Below, in pieces: positions 7,347-14,020 of a DNA stretch of 20,828 nt. The stretch covers positions 1 through 20,828 of the forward strand of contig JBIOYQ010000122.1 of the NCBI GenBank assembly GCA_044870295.1, written 5' to 3'. The notes below the pieces were generated by a model. It was not told where the DNA came from, made no database searches, and was given only the letters and a program-made list of their open reading frames with translations. The position numbers were made by a program, and so were the translations under genes. This DNA comes from AC-52 sp044870295. Its GTDB lineage: Bacteria; Actinomycetota; UBA4738. Positions within the stretch are counted from its first letter, which is position 1, and each line of letters opens with the position of its first letter.

Positions 7347-7886
7347 CTGGACGAGCTCACCATCAGGGCCTTCCTGGCCACCGACTACCCCCGCCTGGTC
7401 GCGGGGGTGGCTCTGGCGTGCGGGAGCCGGGCCGCCGCCGAGGACGCCGTCCAGGAGGCCCTGGCCAGGGCGTGGGAGCGGAGCGAGCGCGGCGAGGAGT
7501 ACGAGTCGCTCCGCGCCTGGGTCATGAAGGTCGCGATCAACCTGACGCGGAGCGCGTACCGGCGGATGCGGGCCGAGCGGCGGGCTCGGGAGCGACTGGC
7601 CGCCCGCCGAGACCTGGACCTGATGGGCGGGCAGCCGACGATCGCAGGCTCCGAACGGAGCATGGACGTGGCCCGCGCGCTGGCGACCCTGCCTCGGCGT
7701 CAACGGGAGGCGACGGTGCTCCGGTACTACCTCGACCTGTCGGTGCTGGAGGTGGCCGCGGTCCTGGGCGTGAACGAGGGAACGGCGAAGACGACGTTGT
7801 TCCGGGCCCGGAAGGCGCTGGCCCGGTCATTGGGAGAGCCCGCTTCGGAGGTCTCGGAGGAGGAGAACGACGTTGCCAGGTCCTGA
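7347..7886 (+). CDS. ECF-type (sigma-70 family) RNA polymerase sigma factor
   Basis: The product is 179 residues if it starts at CTG 7347. Region 2 covers about residues 7-72 (AAAEDAVQEALARAWER at 29-45, then LRAWVMKVAINLTRS). Region 4 covers about 108-158 (ATLPRRQREATVLRYYLDLS, then a helix-turn-helix with VAAVLGVNEGTAKTTL). There is no region 1 or 3, as expected for ECF factors. The first standard start, GTG 7407, would remove 20 residues that look like genuine region 2 (FLATDYPRLV), so the CTG behind GGAGG is preferred. A sequencing frameshift is the other explanation. The gene is divergent from hrcA and on the opposite strand to nearly all neighbours. Its end overlaps the next gene by 14 bases, which suggests that the two products work together. 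The ECF subgroup and regulon are unknown. Confidence 0.88.
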   Translation: MDELTIRAFLATDYPRLVAGVALACGSRAAAEDAVQEALARAWERSERGEEYESLRAWVMKVAINLTRSAYRRMRAERRARERLAARRDLDLMGGQPTIAGSERSMDVARALATLPRRQREATVLRYYLDLSVLEVAAVLGVNEGTAKTTLFRARKALARSLGEPASEVSEEENDVARS

Positions 7887-9711
7887 GGACCCGCTCTCCC
7901 GCGAACTGAAGCAGTTGGCCGCCCCGGCCGATCCGGCAGGGGCGTACGAGCGGATCGTGGAGAGGAAGATCCGCCGCCAGATTTACCGGCGGTTGGAGGT
8001 CGCCGCGCTGGTGATCGTGGTCGTGGCCGGGACGGTGGGAGGTTCATTCGTTCTGTTTTCCGCCTTCCGGCCGGGAAACCGTCCCGTGTCGGTTGCCGCT
8101 CCCCTGGCGGACAACGGCCTGATCGCTTTCGTCAGCAACCGCGACGGCAATCCCGACGTGTACGTGATGAACCACGACGGATCGCAGGCCACGAACCTCA
8201 CACACGATCCCGCCGATGACCATGCGCCCGCCTTCTCTCCTGATGGATCGAAGATCGCCTTCGTGAGCGATCGAGACGGCAACCCCGACATCTATGTGAT
8301 GAACGCCGATGGAACGGATGTCCGTAGGGTTGTCAGCCTCCCGGGATACGACGACTCGCCCTCATGGTCGCCTGACAGTTCCATGATCGCGTTTGCCGAC
8401 AACACCGATCTCGATGGACACCAGGTGAACTACCAGCTCTATGTTGCCAACGCCGATGGTTCGGAGGTCACCAGGCTGACGACCGACCTTGCCTTGGATC
8501 ACTCGTCGCGACCCGCTTGGTCGCCAGATGGCACGCGCATCGCATTCACGAACGGGCGCTTCGTTCACCCGACCAATTGCCCCGCGCGTGGCGGGTGCCC
8601 GGTCGGGGTCGTTCCGGAGATCCTCGTAGCGGCGTCGGATGGGTCTCAGGTTCAGCGGCTGTCCACTGTCGAGGATGCCTCCGCCCCCGAGTGGTCCCCG
8701 GACGGAAGCAGGATTGCCTTTCGATCAAGCGGTCACATCTTTGTCATGCGAGACGACGGTCGAGATATTCACCGGGTGACCGAGGGTCCATCGATCGACG
8801 GCGCTCCTTCCTGGTCGCCAGATGGCACCAAGCTGGTGTTCGCAAGCGAGCTCGATGGCGACCAGGGGATCGACGTCGTCGACGCGACGGGTTCTGACCG
8901 AACGCGGCTCACGTCCGACGTGGCTGGCGAGTCCGCACCGTCCTGGCAGCCGCTCCCGAAGTCCCACACTACGCAGCCCAACCACTCCCCTACCCCCAGC
9001 AGTCTCAGTCCAACGCCGCACTCGCCGTCTCCGTCGCCGTCGTGCGCGATGTCCACAGTAGGCGGCGACTTCGACGGCGACGGCCTGGTCGACACGGCCA
9101 CCGTGGGCGAGGCGCCCTGCCTTCCGCCCGCCCGGCCAACGGCGGAGGGGACCGCCCTCTACTCATTGAGGGTGACGTACGGAGATGGCATCCCCTACCC
9201 GAACGGGACGGCGACCTATCCCATCACCGACTGCGAGTCTGTGTGCCGAGCACTCGCTGCGACAGACCTGAACGGTGATGGGATGGACGAGCTGTTCGTC
9301 GTGGTCGATGAGGGCGCCTCCACGGGCTTCCTCTCCGTGTTCGAGCTGCAGAATGGGGAGACGGCGGGCGGACAAGCCACCACGGTGGGGTTGCCCGACG
9401 CGCCAGGCTTTCCCGCGGACGAGCCCGCCGTCTTCGAGTTCGGAGGTTCGGTGACCCACCAAGGATTCGTCACGTGCCGGACCACAGCAGGGGTTGAGCA
9501 GGTCATCTCGACGATCGCTCAGGTGGATCGCACCCAGACGACATGGGAAGCCCACGAGACCGTGTTCACGTTCGGCGTCTATCAGAACGAGGGAGTTCCG
9601 TTCCCCAAGTTCAATGTGGTCTCGACCGACGACTACACGCAGCCTTTCGACCCCACCGGCAGGATCCCGTTCCAACCGCACGGGAAGGCGTGCTTCGAAG
9701 TCGAGCCCTGA
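7873..9711 (+). CDS. Single-pass membrane protein with TolB/PD40-like propeller and FG-GAP-like domain; possible anti-sigma partner
   Basis: This 612-residue protein starts at TTG 7873, 7 bases after a GGAGGAGGAG stretch that lies inside the overlapping sigma gene. Residues 1-40 are charged and probably cytoplasmic. Residues 41-65 form one transmembrane helix. Residues 81-360 are TolB/PD40-type propeller repeats marked by WSPDG-like motifs near 121, 165, 216, 274 and 314, each followed by IAF. Two blades (83-100 and 127-144) are almost identical in protein but differ at silent sites. A Ser/Pro/Thr-rich linker (361-390) leads to a C-terminal domain with two calcium-loop motifs, DFDGDG (399-404) and DLNGDG (465-470), as in FG-GAP/VCBS domains. 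Overlap with an ECF sigma gene suggests a membrane partner that senses something outside the cell. No zinc-type anti-sigma motif is present, so that role is inference. Codon use looks less GC-biased than in neighbouring genes. Confidence 0.85.
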   Translation: MPGPEDPLSRELKQLAAPADPAGAYERIVERKIRRQIYRRLEVAALVIVVVAGTVGGSFVLFSAFRPGNRPVSVAAPLADNGLIAFVSNRDGNPDVYVMNHDGSQATNLTHDPADDHAPAFSPDGSKIAFVSDRDGNPDIYVMNADGTDVRRVVSLPGYDDSPSWSPDSSMIAFADNTDLDGHQVNYQLYVANADGSEVTRLTTDLALDHSSRPAWSPDGTRIAFTNGRFVHPTNCPARGGCPVGVVPEILVAASDGSQVQRLSTVEDASAPEWSPDGSRIAFRSSGHIFVMRDDGRDIHRVTEGPSIDGAPSWSPDGTKLVFASELDGDQGIDVVDATGSDRTRLTSDVAGESAPSWQPLPKSHTTQPNHSPTPSSLSPTPHSPSPSPSCAMSTVGGDFDGDGLVDTATVGEAPCLPPARPTAEGTALYSLRVTYGDGIPYPNGTATYPITDCESVCRALAATDLNGDGMDELFVVVDEGASTGFLSVFELQNGETAGGQATTVGLPDAPGFPADEPAVFEFGGSVTHQGFVTCRTTAGVEQVISTIAQVDRTQTTWEAHETVFTFGVYQNEGVPFPKFNVVSTDDYTQPFDPTGRIPFQPHGKACFEVEP

Positions 9712-9725
9712 GTCCCTAGTGGGAC
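9712..9725. terminator. Small hairpin between convergent stop codons
   Basis: GTCCC, a TAGT loop and GGGAC form a perfect 5-bp stem. It starts right after the TGA of the propeller gene, and the TAG stop of hemW (9718-9716) spans the last stem base and the loop. Only 4 bases separate the two convergent genes. The hairpin is symmetric and could act in both directions, but it is short and has no U-tract. Confidence 0.3.
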
Positions 9726-10828
9726 AAGCTTGCGACGACCTCGCTGGCCAGGAAGAGTCCGCGTTCCGTGAGCACGATCCGGCCATCGTGCCTCCGGAGC
9801 AAGCCCTGTTCGAGGAACTGCGCGGCCCGATCGGACGCGATCCACTCGGCGGGCACGCCCTCCGCGACCCGTAGACCCAGGAGGAGCCGCTCGAGCCGCA
9901 GGTCGTCATCGTCCAACTGCTCGCTGCCGCCGACAGGACGTTCCCCCTGAGCGACCATCCCGAGATACTGCTGGGGAGGTCGGACGTTCCACCACCGCAC
10001 ACCGTCGCTGTAGGAATGCGCGCCGGCACCCAAGCCCAAATACGGCCGCCCCTCCCAGTAGCCCAGGTTGTGCGTGGAACGGTGACCGGGCCGGGCCCAG
10101 TTGCTCACCTCGTAGTGCTCGTACCCGGAGCCGCGCAGGGCCTCGCAGGCCGCGTCGTACATGTCGGCCTGAACGTCGGGATCGGGGGCTGGGACCAGCC
10201 CCGCGGCCACCTGCCTGCCGAGCGAGGTGGCGGGCTCGATGGTCAGCGCGTAGCAGGAGAGGTGCTCCGGCTGGAGGGCGATGGCCTGCCTGAGCGTCTC
10301 CTCCCATGAGACCAGGGTCTCCCCGTTGGCTCCGTAGATCAGATCGAGGCTGATGCTCGTGAACCCGGCGCGCCGCCCCGCGGCGAACGCACGCCGGGCC
10401 GACTCCGCCGAGTGGATCCGCTCCAGCGCCGCCAACACCCCGGGGTCGAAGGACTGCACGCCAAGGGAGAGCCGGGTCACGCCAGCTTCGAGGAGTCCCG
10501 CGAGATAGGGCCCATGGACGGTGTCGGGGTTCGCTTCGACCGTGACCTCGGCATCGGGAACGAACTCGAACCGAGCCGTGAGATCGGCGAGCAGCGACCG
10601 GAGCGTCTCGATCGGCAACGTCGTCGGCGTCCCTCCCCCCAGGAACAGCGACGCGAACCGGACTCTCGACCACTCGTCACCCCACAAAGCGGCTTCGCGG
10701 ACGAGCGCCTCCGCATACGGGCTCTGGAGGTGGTCGAGGCCGGCGTATGTGTTGAAGTCGCAGTACCCGCACCGGGTCAGACAGAACGGGATGTGGACGT
10801 ACAGGCCGGCGAGCTTCGCGTCGGTCAT
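9716..10828 (-). CDS. hemW: HemW-type radical SAM heme chaperone (formerly annotated as HemN-like)
   Basis: This 370-residue radical SAM protein carries the iron-sulfur motif [10 protein letters not shown], with C16, C20 and C23. There is Phe, not a fourth Cys, after it, which separates HemW from true coproporphyrinogen dehydrogenase HemN. The GGGTPT motif is at 64-69 and VEANPDT follows. The HemW-typical [20 protein letters not shown] segment lies in the C-terminal half. HemW is believed to bind heme and deliver it to respiratory proteins. The start ATG 10828-10826 overlaps the lepA stop as ATGA, so lepA and hemW are coupled. It is convergent with the propeller gene. In many Actinomycetota hemW is close to hrcA; here the sigma module lies between them. 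Confidence 0.93.
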   Translation of the reverse strand: MTDAKLAGLYVHIPFCLTRCGYCDFNTYAGLDHLQSPYAEALVREAALWGDEWSRVRFASLFLGGGTPTTLPIETLRSLLADLTARFEFVPDAEVTVEANPDTVHGPYLAGLLEAGVTRLSLGVQSFDPGVLAALERIHSAESARRAFAAGRRAGFTSISLDLIYGANGETLVSWEETLRQAIALQPEHLSCYALTIEPATSLGRQVAAGLVPAPDPDVQADMYDAACEALRGSGYEHYEVSNWARPGHRSTHNLGYWEGRPYLGLGAGAHSYSDGVRWWNVRPPQQYLGMVAQGERPVGGSEQLDDDDLRLERLLLGLRVAEGVPAEWIASDRAAQFLEQGLLRRHDGRIVLTERGLFLASEVVASLSH

Positions 10829-12663
10829 CGCTTGGCTCCCTGCTTCGAGCCCTGCTTCGTGGACTCGCTATCGCGGTCGACGCGGAGCGCCGCGATGAAC
10901 GCCTCCTGGGGTACGTCGACACGGCCGACGCGCCGCATCCGCCGCTTCCCCTCCTTCTGCTTCTCCAGCAGCTTGCGCTTGCGCGTGATGTCTCCGCCGT
11001 AGCACTTCGCCAGGACGTCCTTGCGCTTGGCCCGCACGGTCTCGCGGGCGATGATCTTCGACCCGATGGCCGCCTGGATCACCACTTCGAACAGCTGTCG
11101 CGGGATCAGCTCGCGAAGGCGCGCGGTCATGGAGCGTCCGTAGGCCTGGGCCTTCTCCCGGTGGGTCACCGACGAGAACGCGTCCACCGGCTCGCCCTGG
11201 AGGAGCACGTCCACGCGCACCAGATCGGATCGCTCGTACCCCCAGTGCTCGTAGTCGAGGCTGGCGTACCCCCGCGTCCTGGACTTCAACTGGTCGAAGA
11301 AGTCGAAGATGATCTCGGCGAGCGGCAGGAGATAGTGGATCTCTGCGCGCTCCGGCGACAGGTACCGCAGGTCCTGCAAGGAGCCGCGGCGCTGCTGGCA
11401 CAGCTCCATCACGGGACCGAGGTAGGTGCTGGGCGTGACCACGGTGGCCAGCACGAACGGCTCCTCGACGTAGTCGTACGTCCCCGGCACCGGCATCTCC
11501 GACGGGTTGTGGACGGCGATCACCTCGGTCCCCCGGATCACCCGGAACTCAACGTTGGGCGCCGTGGCGGTCACGTCCAGGCCGAACTCGCGGTCCAGCC
11601 GTTCGCGCACGATGTCCATGTGGAGGAGGCCGAGGAAACCGCACCGGAAGCCGAACCCCAGAGCCTGCGAGGATTCCGGCTCGTACACCAAGGCCGCGTC
11701 CGACAGCTTCAGCTTGTCGAGCGCGTCGCGAAGCCCCGGGTAGTCGTCGCCGTCGGCCGGATACACGCCGCTCCACACCATGGGCTTGGGCTCCCGATAC
11801 CCGGGAAGGGCGCGCTGGGCAGGCCGGGCTGTCAGCGTGACGGTGTCGCCGACCTTCGCCTGCCGGACGTCCTTCACCCCGATGACCAGGTAGCCCACGT
11901 CGCCGGCGGTGATCTTCGGCACCGGGGTGGCGTCGGGCGCGAACACGCCCACCTCCTCCGACTCCGAGGTGCTCTTGCTCGACATCAGCACGATCTTGGA
12001 ACGACCGACCACCTCTCCGTCCACCACTCGGATGTAGGCGATCACCCCGCGGTACGCGTCATAGCTCGAGTCGAAGATCAGGGCGCGCAGCGGACCCGTC
12101 GGATCACCGGTGGGAGGGGGAACCCGCTCGATCACGGCCTGGAGGAGCTGGGGCACGCCCAGCCCGGACTTCGCCGACACACGCAGGACCTCGGACGGGT
12201 CGCAGCCGACCAGCTCGGCGAGCTCGTTCGCGACGGCGTCGGGATCCGCCTGCGGGAGGTCGATCTTGTTGATGGCCGGCACGATGGTGAGACCGGCGTC
12301 CCTGGCCAGGTGATAGTTCGCCAGCGTCTGGGCCTCGATCCCCTGGGCCGCGTCGACCAGCAGGATGGCCCCTTCAGCGGCGGCGAGGCTGCGCGAGACC
12401 TCGTACGTGAAGTCGACGTGCCCGGGCGTGTCGATCAGGTTGAGCTCGTACTCGACCCCGTCGGCCTCGTGGCGCAGCCTGACCGCCTGCGCCTTGATGG
12501 TGATGCCGCGTTCGCGCTCCAGGTCCATGCGGTCCAGGTACTGCTCGCGCATCTGACGCTCGGCCACCGCGTGGGTGAGGTCAAGGAAGCGGTCGGCCAG
12601 CGTGGACTTCCCGTGGTCGATGTGGGCCACGATGCAGAAGTTGCGGATGCGAGACTGGTCCAT
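10825..12663 (-). CDS. lepA: Elongation factor 4 (LepA)
   Basis: This 612-residue translational GTPase is implicated in ribosome back-translocation or 30S biogenesis. G1 is AHIDHGKST (13-21), with [10 protein letters not shown] at about 52-61. G3 is DTPGH at 78-82 and G4 is NKID at 132-135. The LepA-specific C-terminus includes [25 protein letters not shown]. The length is close to the usual 600, with a short basic extension after the conserved [13 protein letters not shown]. It starts at ATG 12663, divergent from rpsT across 68 bases, and overlaps hemW by 4 bases. Confidence 0.97.
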   Translation of the reverse strand: MDQSRIRNFCIVAHIDHGKSTLADRFLDLTHAVAERQMREQYLDRMDLERERGITIKAQAVRLRHEADGVEYELNLIDTPGHVDFTYEVSRSLAAAEGAILLVDAAQGIEAQTLANYHLARDAGLTIVPAINKIDLPQADPDAVANELAELVGCDPSEVLRVSAKSGLGVPQLLQAVIERVPPPTGDPTGPLRALIFDSSYDAYRGVIAYIRVVDGEVVGRSKIVLMSSKSTSESEEVGVFAPDATPVPKITAGDVGYLVIGVKDVRQAKVGDTVTLTARPAQRALPGYREPKPMVWSGVYPADGDDYPGLRDALDKLKLSDAALVYEPESSQALGFGFRCGFLGLLHMDIVRERLDREFGLDVTATAPNVEFRVIRGTEVIAVHNPSEMPVPGTYDYVEEPFVLATVVTPSTYLGPVMELCQQRRGSLQDLRYLSPERAEIHYLLPLAEIIFDFFDQLKSRTRGYASLDYEHWGYERSDLVRVDVLLQGEPVDAFSSVTHREKAQAYGRSMTARLRELIPRQLFEVVIQAAIGSKIIARETVRAKRKDVLAKCYGGDITRKRKLLEKQKEGKRRMRRVGRVDVPQEAFIAALRVDRDSESTKQGSKQGAKR

Positions 12664-12672
12664 TCGGTCGCT

Positions 12673-12678
12673 AGCGTA
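12673..12678 (-). promoter_or_regulatory. Candidate -10 hexamer for lepA
   Basis: On the minus strand TACGCT fits TANNNT and lies 9 bases before the lepA ATG, so transcription would start at or within a few bases of the ATG. No Shine-Dalgarno is seen, consistent with a leaderless or nearly leaderless mRNA. No clear -35 was found. Confidence 0.38.
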
Positions 12679-12714
12679 CGCGACGAGCCCGCGCCGAAGG
12701 CCCTGCGGGCCCGC

Positions 12715-12723
12715 TGGTACAAT
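12715..12723 (+). promoter_or_regulatory. Extended -10 promoter of rpsT, leaderless
   Basis: TGGTACAAT contains an extended TGN element and a near-consensus -10 (TACAAT at 12718-12723). Only 8 bases separate it from the GTG start at 12732, so the transcript probably begins at the start codon. No Shine-Dalgarno is possible in that space. It lies in the 68-base rpsT/lepA divergent intergenic region. Confidence 0.65.
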
Positions 12724-12731
12724 CGGCGCCC

Positions 12732-13001
12732 GTGGCGAACATCAAATCCCAGATCAAGCGCAACAAGCAGAACGAACGCCGGCACGTCCGCAACAAGGCC
12801 GTCCGCACGGAGCTGAAGACCTACACGAAGCGCGTCCGGTCGGCTGCGGCCGAGGGCGACGTCGAGTCGGCCCAGAAGGAGCTGGCCGTGACCATCCGGC
12901 AGCTCGACAAGGCTACGTCCAAGGGCGTGGTGCACAAGCGGGCCGCCGCGCGCCGCAAGTCCAGGCTGGCGCGAGCCGTCAACGCGGCCACGTCCGGCTA
13001 G
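12732..13001 (+). CDS. rpsT: 30S ribosomal protein S20
   Basis: This 89-residue basic protein is S20, which binds 16S rRNA early in 30S assembly. The N-terminus [21 protein letters not shown] and the segment [19 protein letters not shown] are typical of S20. The start is GTG at 12732, which puts the start codon 8 bases after TACAAT. It is the only housekeeping gene on the plus strand and is convergent with holA, with 16 bases between stops. rpsT next to holA and lepA is a common actinobacterial arrangement. Confidence 0.96.
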   Translation: MANIKSQIKRNKQNERRHVRNKAVRTELKTYTKRVRSAAAEGDVESAQKELAVTIRQLDKATSKGVVHKRAAARRKSRLARAVNAATSG

Positions 13002-13017
13002 AGCTCTCTCCTACCCT

Positions 13018-13992
13018 TCAGCGGCTGACCCGGATGGGGACGTCCAGGGCGGCGTCCGGCTCTCCGGCCATGGCCGCCACCAGCGCGGGCAGCAACACGT
13101 CGCCCGGCACGCCACCCTTGAGGGCGCGGTCGGCTTCCGTGACCCGTTCGTGCAGACGGATCAGGTCCTGGGGGGCGAATCGCTGGGCCTGCTCTCGATA
13201 CCGCCGGACTTGCCAGTCGAACCGGACGCCGGTGGTCTGGGCCGCCTGAGCGGACGACATCCCGTCGGGAAGGTCCCGTACCCTCAACAGGTCCCGGACC
13301 CGTGAGGCGATCCCGCCGAGGATGAGCAGCGGCTCCTCTCTGGCTTCCAAGAGACCGCGCAGGGTGACCATGGCCTGAGGCAGGCGACCGGTCAGGGCAT
13401 GGTCGCAGAGGTCCCACACTCGCTGCTCGCCGAGGCCGACGAACTGGGCCCGAACCTCGTCCGGCCCGATGGGTTTGCCCGGGAAGGCCCCCGCCAGCTG
13501 CTCGACGGCCTGATCGAGCGCCGCGGTGTCCTCCCCCACGGTGGCGACGAGGGCGGCGGCTGCCGGCCCCGCGAACTGGGCGCCCCGGGCTTTCGCCCGC
13601 TCGGCGATCCAGCCCGGAAGGTCCTTCCGGGCCAGCGCCACGTGCTTGACCACACCTCCCGCCGCCGACACCTTCTTTGCGAGGGGCGGGCCCTGCTTGG
13701 CCCGGGAGACCAGGGTCAGGACAAGCAGCGCTTCCGGTACGGGCGCCGCGACGTAGGCGAGGATCTCCCTGGCACCGGCTTCCGGGAGCGCGTGGGCACT
13801 CGAGACCAGGAGGGCTCGCTCCTCGCCCCATAGGGAGGGCGTGGCCAGGTCGGAGGTCTCCCCTCCCTGCCACTCGGAGGCGTCCACTTCCGTCGCTCGG
13901 AGGCCTCGCTCGTCCAGCAGCTTCAGGGCGGCCATCCTCAGCAGGAACTCGTCGTCCCCCCAGAACGTCACGACGCTCGCCGGTGCCGCCAT
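13018..13992 (-). CDS. holA: DNA polymerase III subunit delta
   Basis: This 324-residue protein is HolA, the clamp-loader subunit that opens the beta sliding clamp. Family features include FWGDDEFLLRMAALKLL at the N-terminus, the central WIAERAKARGAQFAGPAAAALVATVG region, and the C-terminal collar domain with LILGGIASRVRDLLRVRDL. The start ATG 13992-13990 is preferred over an in-frame start at 14049, which would run into comEC. A -10-like TACAAT sits 8 bases upstream of the chosen start. The gene lies 28 bases downstream of comEC and faces rpsT. Confidence 0.92.
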   Translation of the reverse strand: MAAPASVVTFWGDDEFLLRMAALKLLDERGLRATEVDASEWQGGETSDLATPSLWGEERALLVSSAHALPEAGAREILAYVAAPVPEALLVLTLVSRAKQGPPLAKKVSAAGGVVKHVALARKDLPGWIAERAKARGAQFAGPAAAALVATVGEDTAALDQAVEQLAGAFPGKPIGPDEVRAQFVGLGEQRVWDLCDHALTGRLPQAMVTLRGLLEAREEPLLILGGIASRVRDLLRVRDLPDGMSSAQAAQTTGVRFDWQVRRYREQAQRFAPQDLIRLHERVTEADRALKGGVPGDVLLPALVAAMAGEPDAALDVPIRVSR

Positions 13993-14000
13993 CGAGCCCG

Positions 14001-14006
14001 ATTGTA
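14001..14006 (-). promoter_or_regulatory. Candidate -10 hexamer for leaderless holA
   Basis: On the minus strand TACAAT lies exactly 8 bases before the holA ATG, the same hexamer and spacing as at rpsT. It falls in the 28 bases between the comEC stop and holA, so holA may have its own promoter in addition to readthrough. No clear -35 is visible. Confidence 0.5.
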
Positions 14007-14020
14007 GATTCAGCCGCCGA

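Noticed and set aside
7327..7527. Alternative reading frame with GTG 7342 over the sigma gene start
   Set aside because: GTG 7342 is only one base after GGAGG and the translation (Ser/Pro/Trp-rich) does not resemble a protein family. It matters only if a frameshift error is present.
11161..12816. 551-codon open frame on the plus strand
   Set aside because: It is the mirror of lepA, rich in His, Arg and Gln with no domain. LepA on the other strand is unmistakable.
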